This document shows, one piece after another, positions 10,486 through 20,734 of a stretch of DNA of 64,000 nucleotides; position 1 is the stretch's first letter, and every line of letters begins with the position of its first letter. The notes beneath the pieces are model-generated. The model made no database searches and was not told the origin of the DNA. It saw only the letters and a program-made list of their open reading frames with translations. The DNA is from Angiostrongylus vasorum (lineage: Eukaryota > Nematoda > Chromadorea > Rhabditida > Metastrongylidae), in assembly GCA_018806985.1 (NCBI GenBank), contig JADANN010000398.1, forward strand, positions 62,001-126,000, written 5' to 3'. The position numbers were made by a program, and so were the translations under genes.

Positions 10486-10640
10486 ATCAACCAACAATAC
10501 CAACAACAACGACAACCACAACGAAGACCTATACCAACCTCGCATCAGCTAAAGAAGATCAGTTTATAAAATCATATAAATAAATATATCAACTACCTAT
10601 GCCGAGGTTTATAGAAAGTCGGTCTTATGAGTTATTATAC

Positions 10641-10815
10641 TACTTTTATTCGGCTGACGTTTCGACGTCTTCGTCTACCTAAGAACCAACAATCTGAGTC
10701 GATGGTCCGCAGTCGTTCGTCTTCTCAATGTGGTGTTTTCGTCAACGTATCGAGTCGAATGTTCATTAATGGAGCACTGCTCGAACGAGGCAACCTCAAG
10801 CGGCGATGCGTTCTT
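10641..10815 (-). repeat. Non-coding hammerhead-type repeat, split by PLE copy 1
   Basis: Minus strand: cgaatgaacattcgactcg, then catcgactcagattgttgg, then a degenerate hammerhead (10652-10685; GACGAAGACGUC stem II, GAAAC, GUC and AGCC kept, CUGAUGA lost), then cgaataaaagt. The missing end (cctcatgtaagctg) sits at 9248-9261 on the other side of the PLE. Confidence 0.6.
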
Positions 10816-10939
10816 CAACAAGCTTTTTTCATAGTTTTTCAAGAAATTTTAATATGGTTGTATCCTCGTGTAGATTGGAGCATTCTCTCATTCAATGTTC
10901 CAGTTGAAGCCACGTGATGAGCTATACTTTATTTATTTA

Positions 10940-11285
10940 CATGATCTGACATCACTTATTGTGCGAATACCAACACTTCTTCCATTCGACTGGTTTTCTC
11001 CAATCCGTCATTTACGACATTCGGGATTCGCCTATGGGTTCGACAGCTGCCTGAGCATTTTTGGTCTTCTTCATGAATATTTTCGAATGACAGTCGAGAA
11101 GAGTGTATACATAATTCTGAGAGAATTATGCTAGCACGTCCACTAGTATTCGACACAAGCATTCGCTGACCCTTCTGCATTGGAGAGAACTTCAGACTAG
11201 TCTGATACCAATTCGACGTTCGCAGAGGAATGGTTGCTCTAGTTTGCCAGAACCCCATGCGGACGAGCGATTTTGTGTGCATTAT
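10940..11285 (-). repeat. Family D SINE-like repeat, diverged
   Basis: In family D order: cacttattgtgcgaatacc end, tccgtcatttacgacattcgg, ttggtcttcttcatgaatat and ctgataccaatt towards the head. The body matches 17395-17720 and 37905-38215. Confidence 0.5.
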
Positions 11286-11820
11286 CCCATGACATCTCTA
11301 ACCTCTACTCCACCATTTCGGTCCAGCTACAACGACTTTGTAAATTTTTCCGTCCTCGTTGGATATTTATAGAACTTTTGACAGATAGAAATGAAAAGAA
11401 AGTAGCCGATCTGTAATTGTAATAAGCTGAAGCACTTGTTACTTATCCAGAATAACGGCTTTTCGTGAATGAGTTTTTGCCTCGATTTTGACCTAACTAG
11501 AGGAAAAGTAAGCACTGACGGTTTATGAAAGATCACAAAGCTTACATTCAGCGAAGACACTCTCGTGCTGTTTAACTTTTTCTTCGTGATAGCAAAAGTA
11601 GCAAAAGCGCTCAATGGCATCATCGTTGTTTAAAATCGGAATTTTGGGCCCCTCAAAAGCCTTGTAAGTTGAAATCTGATAGCAAGCAAGATGGAAAATC
11701 TCGTTTCATGTTTAAAACTTCCTAAAAAATGAGAGACTTTGTTTCTCCACAAGCCTTTCCCCTTTTTTATGAAACGTTATTTTTTCTTTGTTAGATTTTA
11801 TCATAGAAATCAGAAGATTT

Positions 11821-12089
11821 CATGCGTGTGGCGCAGTGATCGGAGGCGCCCTGCAACACACACATGAAATCGATGCCCGCGCCCACGGCCCACCATGCCT
11901 TCCATCCCTCCGGGGTCGAAAAATTGGTACCAGACTTGTCTGGGAGGATAGCAGCACTGGTTCAACACATTGACGGGCCACCCGCGAATGCCAGATATGC
12001 ATCCAATCACCTTTAAACGATACTTAATGAAGTCGAATGCATGGGGCATCCCTCAGGGGATTGATCAACGCCGAGGGCTTTATCTTTTA
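11821..12089 (+). repeat. Family A tRNA-derived SINE, near full length
   Basis: Head GCGTGTGGCGCAGTGATCGG, body with acttgtctgggaggatagca, end ttgatcaacgccgagggctt and tatctttta. Confidence 0.85.
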
Positions 12090-14015
12090 GCCTTTAGATT
12101 TCATCGTGACATTTGTTTTATATTGGCAATAACAGACATAGAAGTAAAGTAAAAATTCATTGCTTTCATAAGTATAATAATATTACATATAGGAGAAGTT
12201 AGAAAAGTCATTTAGATGTCAGGCAGTCATAAATTGCCAGCTGACATTATGAAACTAGTTAAATTGATTAGAAAGACGCGTGCGTGAAAATGTTACAGCT
12301 TTGGAAGACGTCTAGCGCAACGAAGGACGAGTAAGAAATTGGTCAGGAACACGGTATCTCTCGGAATGATCTTCCCCGCCTAACGGAGTTGTTTATGTAT
12401 ACGACCGTATAGGGGGTTCTACATGCGAATACAACCAGACACTTGCGTCTCTTAACACATTCTTATCCATCCAGAGTTTTCAGAGATGTGTGAATGTTGT
12501 TAAGTTCAAATGACACTTTTCGATTACGATTGGTGTTCACGACAAATGGAAATCCTCTTCAAACCGCTGAGTTTCTTAGAAGTCCTAGGCGTCTGCCTTG
12601 AATGAGTCTAATGCTGATGAAGTCCAAAGGCGCTACCATCTGTATAGATGAACGGATGAAGTAAGAACCAATATTATAAGCGGATGAAAGAGAACTAGCA
12701 TGATTTCCTTGAAAACAATCACCTGGGATAGCATTACTTTTCAAGCGTGTCAAAGAAAACGGAAAACGATGCCGCAAACTAGCAGTCAAGTCGGTTGTAG
12801 TCCTTACGTATGCCTCGACTTCTTAATTTTATCTCGCAGTTAGCCATTTTTAATCAAATCTTTACGTTAAGAGTTAGACTTTAATACAAGGAGTTGTGAA
12901 AGAGAAAAATGAGCTAAAATATCAAGACGTTCTAGTTCACAGAAACCCTTTTTTTCCATTTAGGTGCTTGGAAATGAAGTGAGTTACGGTAATTGAGGTA
13001 GGGACGTGTATATCTGTTATTGAAGAAAGCAGCATGGGCCATGATGGTCCACTTAGTTGTTTTTTTAGCAAGTCCTACAGATCAACAAAACCCAATCCAG
13101 AGAAAAAATTCTGTTATAAGCCATGGACAACGGACATTTCTTGCCAGGCAGAGAAGATGAACTTTTAGTACACAAAAGTTCAATTCTCAAGTAGTTGCGA
13201 TAGCAACGGCAAGGGACTATGCGGATACCATGTGGGGAAAAAAAGTGAGAGCTCACAAAACGTTCACCAAGAGCAACGCACAGAATTGTGACTAGGAACC
13301 TCTATATTTAAATGCTTAATTTATCTAAATGCTTACATACGTAGATAATCCGTCTTTGCAAGTCGCGCAGCAACGAGCACTTCTATTCATTGGTCTCGTT
13401 GGCTCACGTTAAGGGAGGTGGTCGAGTTCGGATATGGATTCGGTTGCAACTTAAGGCTCCGTGGAATTTCTCTTCATTGAAATGCTGCATAATGGGCGAA
13501 CGTGATTTTCCCCAGAAACGCAAGATATCTATGAGGGCTTTTTAGAATAGCCACAGACCGTTATCGGCCTTTGCGTATCGGAGAGAAGGAAGCTTGCTAC
13601 TCGGATTCTTTTCAGGATGACAGGAATTTCTTGCCTGAACCATATGACCGACAGCTCGAAAACAATGCATTGAGCTGAATCTTATTCGATTAGGAAAAAA
13701 ATATCCTGTTGATAAAATAACTGCGTCAACAAGCCTAAACACCTTTTTTTTCATTCCTGTGTCAAAATATAGATAATTTTAGTAGTGCTGATTTGGGTAA
13801 TTGTACCAGCAAACGTGAAAAAAAAGGAAGGAGGAGCTGGAAAGTGCAACTTCATTATAACCCTAGTATTTTCAAAAGATACCCACTGCTAAATCTTTCG
13901 TATGAAGGATAAGAAATGGAGAAAACACTATGAACACCACCAGGCAATCAATACAATGATTCTGACAGCATTGCCTTAATGACTAAGTTGGAAGTACCAG
14001 AAATCGATCTCCGGC
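12090..14015. other. No gene or repeat recognised (1.9 kb)
   Basis: AT-rich sequence with only short frames that lack domain features or splice context on either strand. It is one of the longest stretches here without a recognisable repeat. Confidence 0.4.
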
Positions 14016-14017
14016 CA

Positions 14018-15275
14018 TTACTCTACTGCAGATATATAGATTACTGTTTCGTCATTTGCTTCACACAATAGGAGATGGACAAATGCTTGGAGTTATTCCA
14101 CTAAGAGGCAGGGTGCATAACATTTACCCAAGAGAAACCGAAAGAAAACTGGCTTACATTTCTGAATGTTCAGATTAACCTATCCGAAAGCGGGTACATC
14201 ACGAAATGGTAGTAGCTCTCCTCTCAACCCTCAAACACTAGAGTGGCGCTAGTAAGAAACATGTTTCGAACAGCCACCAGCGTGTGAACAGGAAGAGAGC
14301 AGAAGCAAGAATCTTCGAAAATGGCGCTGCAAATAACCGTTTCGAGCGGCTACGAAACTGTAGCTCCTCAGGACAGGCGTGGAGGAAAAACCACGCCCCC
14401 TAAACGATAATTCTAGCGAGAATAAGTCCCGTTTATTCTGCCCTTTATTTCCAACGAAATAACTGCAGCTATAAAACATGGCTTAAGAAAGACCAGTCTA
14501 GACTATCCAGCAGCAGTGACTGAAATACCGCCGGACAATCTAAGGCGCCAGTTAGTTCACAACCGCCTATATGACCCTCTAGGCACAACGTAAAATTGCA
14601 TACTAAGCTCTAACTGTAGAGAAGGTGATTGCACGAGTTTGTTACGGTGTATTAACCTCTTGTTAAGGGTGCGGGGACGAATATGTTGACAAAACGTGTA
14701 GAACACTATGCGTTCATATAAAAGAACATCTAGTCAGTAAATTTAAATTGAAACCAAACACCCCACGAGAAGATCCTAAGACACGGAAACATAACGAATT
14801 AGCTCTTGAAGTGAAAGCCCTATCCTCGTAAAGGAATCCAAAATATCGGTACGCAAAACTCTTGAAGCGTTCTGGATAAAGTCTAAAAATCCAAAAGTGA
14901 ACACAAAGGAGGAGTGTCGTGTGATTATGCCTGACCTAACGCCACACTTCCAGACTGATTCTCTGACTTGAGCCAGGCACATTTCTCGCTCATGTGATAC
15001 CCTATTCGGCTGGTGTCCATAAAATAACTGGAAGACTTATAACGAGCAAAACGGTAAATATTTAAAAGAAGCTGTTTATTATGCGGATGAAAACTTATGT
15101 GCGAACTTATCTGCCGAGATTACGGGTTAGGTGTTTGGCTGAGTGGATTGCGTGTCATTTTGACCTTTCCAGGCTCTGAAGAAAGCCAAACTGCAAAAAC
15201 ATTAGCTGCTGTAGACTGATTAATGCTGCAGTACCAGCCTCGTATTAGCTCATCGAGAAAAAACAATGAATTTTG
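14018..15275 (+). mobile_element. Penelope-like retroelement, copy 2, ancient and decayed
   Basis: Scattered frames give LYCRYIDYCF (YIDD changed to YIDY), FTQEKPKENWL, NVQINLSESGYI, PDNLRRQLVHNRLYD, GCGDEYVDKT, LCVHIKEHL and an endonuclease tail with KTLEAFWIKSKNPKVN. Several stops and frameshifts occur. A degenerate hammerhead (15172-15208, GGCUCUGAAGA kept, rest broken) and a PLE-like end follow. Sequence distance from copies 1 and 4 suggests a different subfamily. Confidence 0.75.
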
Positions 15276-16735
15276 TGTGATAATTTAATAGTGTATAGAT
15301 AGTAGTAAAAATTATCAGGACCAAATATTAAGGCCTAAAGAAGTCTTCAACACAAAATCGACAATGAGAATAGTAGTAGTTGAAATGAGTTAGTAAAGAA
15401 ATCACTGGAGAATACCAGCGGTTCTCTTGAAAAATCGATTTGCACCAGCTGTCAGCGACTATGGTTAATTTTTTCACTATTTTATGTCTTAATTGATGAA
15501 GCCGGACGATATTCGTAGGGTGACGTCGTTTTGGAAAGGATCACCCACTCATCTGCATCGAAAAAATCTCTTCCTTGTGTAGTACTAGCAAACGTTGACG
15601 TCAGCAAGCATTTTCACACACTCACATGCTCCCATCGCTTCCGGCCACATGATCTCTGGTACGAGCAAGAAGCAATGAACCAGAACTTCCGCTCCAGAAG
15701 AAAATCCGAAACCTATACGATTTGAAGCAAAACAAGCTTCAACCGTAGATATCATGTACGTAGTACAAAACATAAAGACAGAAGTTACTAGAAAAACACC
15801 ATTGCCAGACGAATCTTGCTCGACAAGAAATTTTTTATTTGAGTCGATTCGGTAGTTCCAGTAAGAATTCAAACAAGGAACAAACTATTGCGAGGAATCA
15901 CTGCTCTCGTGGAGAAATGTCACAGCAAACTAGAAGACCCTTGAACAGTTGCTCAGATGCACGGCCACTAACCGTGGTGGCTGCGTGAGAACGCGCTGGC
16001 ATGGATTTCTCGTTTCTGAGAAAAAACAGCTCCTTGTCACATTAACGACAATAGCAGTTAAAAGACCACTCACGAATATTAAGTAGAGTCGCGAACTTAA
16101 ACCTTTGTTGAAAAAAGACGACGAGGAATACTAATCTCTTCTAAATTCTTCTTCATTTTCGAGTTCCGGGTATAGTAGATTGTAAAAGAATGCGGATTTG
16201 TTGATGTAGAGACTAGTTTTATCCCTCATAGTCAAAGCTACTAACACTTTTTGAGCGGTGCTATACTCCAGAAGATTCGACTCGATGCGATCCCCATCGC
16301 AAGGATGACTAGTTGTCGACAATCCACTCGAATAAACGTCGTTCTAAAGAAGGCAAAAGCTCAGAAAGCTCAACGGGATAGAACTTGACACCAACCTTGT
16401 TTTAACTTATCAATGGAAAATTTGCAATCTGTCGCCTATCTGTCCTTGAAAAGTTGCTATTTACTCTCGGTGGAGATTGAGGCAAAAGAACAGTTCGAGT
16501 AAGAAAATGTCATAAATAGGGAAATTATGAGAGAAATGGAATTACGCACATCGAACGGCTGCCTATAGTTTCAGCAGTTGAGAACTACTGATTGCTTGTC
16601 TTGTCACCACTCATCGCTTTGAGGGCGGCAGTTGTTAACCGCTGACGAATCCTCTAGTAAATGCTTTGAGTAAATAATATTTCTAAACCAACTTTCCTTT
16701 AACCTCAGTATGACTAATCAATATGTATTCTTCCT
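15276..16735. other. No gene recognised
   Basis: Unassigned apart from a short piece at about 16255-16345 (ctccagaagattcgactcgatgcg) that matches the head of the non-coding hammerhead-type repeat. Confidence 0.35.
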
Positions 16736-16737
16736 TT

Positions 16738-16880
16738 GATAAGCTTACACAAGGTTGGTAAACATTCTTTATTTTCGGCTAACGTTTTCACGGTATCGTC
16801 TTCATCAGACCATCGACTCGGATTATCTGGTAAATAAATTCATCGACTCAAATAACTGATTAATGAGTTGCCAGCTGACA
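16738..16880 (-). repeat. Non-coding hammerhead-type repeat, partial
   Basis: Minus strand: gagtcgatggtctgatgaag, stem II GACGAUACCGUG, then GAAAAC (one A too many), GUU, AGCC (core at 16777-16811), and the end accttgtgtaagctt. CUGAUGA is intact, but the extra A probably disables cleavage. Confidence 0.6.
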
Positions 16881-17394
16881 GTGGCCAATTTGTGTGTACT
16901 GCTATTGGACGAGTAGCCACAAGCAGATGACAGCCGCTTAATCTCGGAACCCAACTATTCTAGTTTTCTTTCCAAAATATTCAAACTCTCTTAGGACTAG
17001 GTTTGCTACACCTCCCTCGAGTGTTGATCGACTGCTTGTAAAATTCATTGCCACCAGAGAAATCGTTGTCGTCTTGGAAGAATCTAAGTCACAAGACATC
17101 AAAATTCTCTGCTATCTGATAAGGGCTTGCAACTGCCTAAAAGTAATGCCTTGGGAAATAGGAGAGCTGTGTGGTGTTTCATACGAAATCACGTTCAATC
17201 AGCATTTAGCATTTCAATGAGGGAAAAAAAGTTCACAAGGATTCCAAATAGCAACATAATCCGCACCTGAAGTTAACCACCTGAATTGGTGACATCTGGA
17301 AGACGAAACCGAAACGAAAGGGATAAATGCTAGACCTGGGCGACATTTGATGATGGTCACTTTAGTATCTGAGCTTAATGTGTTTCATTAAGTC
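16881..17394. other. No gene recognised
   Basis: No frame with recognisable features and no clear repeat copy. Confidence 0.35.
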
Positions 17395-17720
17395 GTCTTC
17401 ACACATATTGTGCGGACCCCACCCAGCTCTTCTATCGTTGTATTCGCTTCCTCACATCTATCATTTACGAAGGGCTTCGGATTCGCGTGTGAGTTCCGCC
17501 ACTGCATGAGGATAATTGGTCTTATTTATGAATGTCGTTGAATGCTAGTAGAGTCTGTTCTCACTATCGGAAAAAAGGATGCTTGGATAATAGTGCTAGA
17601 GCGAGCAAGCTTCTCAGATAAGTCTGGCACCTATTCTTGGACCTCATAGAATTGGGAAGATTCTCTGGGTTTGGGTAGTCGAACCAGGATCTTGCTCCTA
17701 TTGAGCGAAAACACCGCTAC
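17395..17720 (-). repeat. Family D SINE-like repeat
   Basis: Plus-strand words cacatattgtgcggacccca, atctatcatttacgaagggc, ttcggattcgcgtgtga and aatgtcgttgaatgctagt are in the same order as at 10.9 and 53.0 kb. Confidence 0.55.
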
Positions 17721-17833
17721 TGCCCTGCCCACAAAACAGCAAAATATCTAAAATGTCCTAGTGAGGACTTAAGAAAGTGGGGGGTGGAAATAGTCCCGTC
17801 AGATGTTTTTTCGATTTGTTTTTTTTCTTTAAC

Positions 17834-18167
17834 TGTTGTACAAGTGCATGTATGGATACGTCTACGTACACACAGAAGGCATAAGTGAATCCGGTGAGTG
17901 ATAGGCGGCAGACCCACTTCTCTATCCCATCAGTTTTTGAAGACAACTAGATGGTCGCTTTTGCTTAGCGTTTAACGCCCTCGCAGCTACCTCAAGAGCC
18001 ATTACGTAGGCGCAACTAATCCTGAAATCAATGCTTCTCACATGAGCGAGAGTTGTGGGACAATGTGAGCAATCCCCGAGATGGAATCAGATCCAACATA
18101 TTTGGGAAAATATCCGCTCTTATTTCTACTCAAATGTTGTACAAGTGCATGTATGGATACGTCTACG
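17834..18167. repeat. Pair of identical 33-bp direct repeats
   Basis: tgttgtacaagtgcatgtat, continuing ggatacgtctacg, occurs at 17834-17866 and again at 18135-18167, 301 bp apart, with unrelated flanks. Nothing else between them is recognised. Confidence 0.8.
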
Positions 18168-18399
18168 CGGTAATTAAGTGGTGTCGGCATCTTCACCAGG
18201 TTGGACATGAAAATTTGAAGACCAATGAAAATCGGTGGTAAATACCTTTATTTTACTCAATATTTTAAGAAAAGAAAAGAAGAACGACCGGTTTTGTGGA
18301 CTACAAAGTTTATTAATTTCCAGTTCATTTCACAGCTTCTAAGATTCCTCAAAGAAACCCTTCTTCCTCAACGCTGTCGAATCAACATTTGTTTACATT

Positions 18400-18645
18400 G
18401 CTGAGCTTACACGAGGTTGATAGACATGTTTATTCGGCTAACGTTTCGACATCTTCGTCTTCATCAGAGCCGACGATCCTTGTCGATGGTCCACAGTTAT
18501 TCCTCTTCTCGACGTGACGTCTTCGCCTAGCATTGAATCTGATCTTCCTCAGTTGAGCAACTCGAATGAGCCATACTCACCCAGCGACGCTCTTTTATAC
18601 AGAGCGGTTGTTGTTGATATGATTATCCGCTGATAATAATTTGTT
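18400..18645 (-). repeat. Non-coding hammerhead-type repeat, best copy
   Basis: Minus strand: a region with cattcgagttgctcaac, gagaagaggaataactgtgg, accatcgacaaggatcgtc, the ribozyme core (18436-18471), cgaataaacatgtctatcaa and cctcgtgtaagctc. It has no protein-coding part and no PLE ORF beside it. Size and content resemble animal retrozymes, but as a solo unit, not a tandem array. Confidence 0.7.
18436..18471 (-). ncRNA. Hammerhead ribozyme (type I, very short stem III) in non-coding repeat
   Basis: GGCU, CUGAUGA (canonical), A-GAC-GAAGAU-GUC stem II, GAAA, CGUU, AGCC. Stem I is 4 bp and stem III is the self-complementary ACGU. The cleavage triplet is GUU, an allowed NUH triplet but usually slower than GUC. 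Stem II differs from the PLE version, so it defines a second ribozyme type. Confidence 0.8.
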
Positions 18646-18757
18646 TTTCAACGAATAATCCACCTTGCAGCCAAATTAGTCGAAATCACACCCTGTATTA
18701 ACCTTTTATTGACTCCCTGCTATAACTCTTCACGTCAGAGTATTATGTGAAAGGCGC

Positions 18758-19070
18758 AGTGATGCTGAGATATTTGGAAAACCCGAACCCCAGGCCAGAT
18801 TCGAATTGTGATTACCCCCTTCCGGTGGCTCACATGTTACACACTTCACCACTGATGTCCTTGCTTTGCCTTTCTCTCAGCCAGTTTCCCAAACAGCTTT
18901 GCCATCAACAATCAACGAGATTGATCTCTGGAGCACAAATCGGCATTGAACCCAGTTAAGCTGAGGCTCAGTATCACTGTGGTTGCACTTTGCATTTCAC
19001 ATAATATCCGGGCGAGAAAAAATCGTAGCGGGCAGTAAATGAAAGCAAATAAAATAATAACAAGATCAAA
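18758..19070 (-). repeat. Family B repeat, full length
   Basis: Contains gatgctgagatatttggaaa, the tRNA-like stretch with agattcgaattgtg, gcctttctctcagccagttt and cccagttaagctgagg, and ends in a gggcagtaaatg block. It abuts PLE copy 3. Confidence 0.7.
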
Positions 19071-19148
19071 AAGCGGAAGGTTGTTCCCCATGTTTCGAAC
19101 GCAATTAAGATCTCTTTTAAGCTACCTTTCATAACAAATGAAATAACT

Positions 19149-19830
19149 TACGTCATTAAAAGGCGCTCAAGAAAAACTAGTTTTGAAGGTTATGTGGCGA
19201 ATGTTGACCTCCCAGCCAAAACTCTACGCCGTCAGTTAGTTCACAACCGCCTCTGTGATTATTTGCGCAGCTCAGAAAACTGTATGATCTGTCTTAGCCT
19301 TTTTATTCGCTGCCTATTCTTTTCATTGGCAGGGTATGTTGCGAAATATAACTTCTATAATGCTGAGATATTTGCAAAACTCCGGACCGCAGGTGTGTCG
19401 TTCCCCCACCGCAGACACCTGTGGTCCGGAGTTTTGCAAATATCTCAGCTTTGTAGAAGTTGTATGATTTGCCTTAACAGGAGAGACGGGGATTGCATGA
19501 GTACAGGTAGAATATACTTGATCTCGTGTAAGACGTGCGGTGACGAACACATTGGGGAAACGGGTAAGGCGCTTTGTGTCCGCATAAAAGAACATCTACG
19601 TGGGAAAGTTAAAATTCGTCAAAGCAGTCCTCAAGGTACACACAGGGCACAAAAAGCACAATGGCGATGATTTTGAAGTGAATGTCCGTATCCCAGCGCA
19701 GGAATCGAAAACATCAACTTTTGAGGCGTCTGGAATAAATTTCAAAATTTCAAAGGTGAACGGGAAAGGCGAATGCCTCATTATCACACGTGATCAGGCG
19801 CTTTATTTCAAGATTTCTTGTTTTGACCAG
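19149..19830 (+). pseudogene. PLE RT C-terminus and GIY-YIG endonuclease, interrupted
   Basis: The endonuclease reads RIYLISCKTCGDEHIGETGK (GIY...YIG core with H for Y), then ALCVRIKEHLRGKVKIRQ. After a one-base shift near 19645 it continues as NVRIPAQESKT and FKISKVNGKGECLIITRD, the EN C-terminus that copies 1 and 4 (sense) have lost. The insert at 19297-19460 breaks the frame after CMIC. Confidence 0.8.
19297..19460. repeat. Fold-back family B insert within PLE copy 3
   Basis: 164 bp flanked by a 16-bp duplication (tgtatgatctgtctta / tgtatgatttgcctta, two differences). The two halves are reverse complements around cggaccgcaggtgtgt and cacctgtggtccgg, so its RNA would form one long hairpin. 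The tRNA-like centre is missing. Confidence 0.8.
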
Positions 19831-19997
19831 GGTGGGTCTCGCTCGTCATCCGTCGTGAACAACACGCAGGCAGTCCCACTCATAACAACACGGTTAGTAG
19901 CTTTTGATCAATATAGCGTTCATTTAAAAGTTTGGTCTTCATTAATACTATGACTATTTCACTAAACATAAGGCTGTTGTTACATAAAAAACGTCCA

Positions 19998-20036
19998 AGG
20001 TCTGAGGAAGGCGAGGTCGTCGAAACGTCGGCGACC
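19998..20036 (+). ncRNA. Hammerhead-like motif, degenerate, PLE copy 3
   Basis: GGUCUGAGGA, GGCGAGGUCGUC, GAAAC and GUC are present, but stem II and stem I pair poorly. Probably inactive. Confidence 0.4.
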
Positions 20037-20164
20037 AACACCACCAACAGCAACGGCAACGACAACAACAACAACAACGACAACGAAGGCCTATACCAAC
20101 CTCGCATTAGCTCAACAAGATCAGTTTATAAGATCATATAGTAAATAAATGGTTAGAATTGTGA

Positions 20165-20370
20165 TTTAGACTGCTGCCTCAGCTTAACTGGGCAAAAAAG
20201 GGTAAAACAGGAGAAAAAAAGTTAGGTAGAAAATTGGTTGAGAGAAAGGCAAAACAAGGGCTTCAGTGGTTTCAGTGTGTAACACGTAAACCCCCAGAAA
20301 GGGTGGTGATGGATCGATCTGGTCTAGGGTCCGCGCTTTGTAAATATCTCAGCATCATTGTGATCAAATT
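20165..20370 (+). repeat. Family B repeat, diverged
   Basis: ctgcctcagcttaactgggc, gttgagagaaaggcaaaaca, the tRNA-like part cagtgtgtaacacg with a weak gatggatcgatctgg box B, and tttgtaaatatctcagcatc. Confidence 0.65.
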
Positions 20371-20734
20371 ACTATCCAACCTAATCATTTCCTTAAACAG
20401 TTTCACAAATTTAACCAAAAAAATAAGTAAACCCCTTAACTTTATTAACTTAAAAACCCAACAGAAATCGCTATTAGATACATACGAGGTAGAGGGATAA
20501 AAATTAAGGATTAAGTATTCACGGCTGATATGCATATTTGGCGCATAGAATAAATTGTTTTAACTTACCGATGTGCCAGGTCTGCTTCTTAACACTAACA
20601 AACAACTCTGCTAGCAATTTCTAAACCCGAGAACGATGAGTTTGGTGAGGTCGGAGCTCCGGATCAAAAACAACGATCGCTCCAGTGTGCATTTAACGGT
20701 ATCTCTAACTATTGCGCTAAATGCGTCCGTATAT

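Larger units (their letters stand above)
9272..10630 (+). mobile_element. Penelope-like retroelement, copy 1, with inverted 5' arm
   Basis: About 1.36 kb between a 10-bp target duplication gttattatac (9262-9271 and 10631-10640). The left 190 bp or so (9272-9460) is the reverse complement of the right end (about 10378-10570), including a hammerhead ribozyme. The sense part begins abruptly at 9468 within the reverse transcriptase and carries the palm YIDD motif, thumb region, a CxxC motif and a GIY-YIG endonuclease. So it is a 5'-truncated copy with an inverted leading segment. It inserted into an older hammerhead-type repeat whose halves lie on both sides. Confidence 0.85.
19080..20146 (+). 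mobile_element. Penelope-like retroelement, copy 3, 5'-truncated
   Basis: Starts in the RT C-terminal part (IKISFKLPFITNEITYVIK) without the palm domain, continues through TLRRQLVHNRL, the CMIC motif and the best-preserved GIY-YIG domain of the window, then a 3' UTR, a degenerate hammerhead and a CAA/CAAC-rich end with gatcagtttataagatcata. No inverted 5' arm is visible. A 164-bp fold-back insert splits the CMIC region. Confidence 0.8.
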
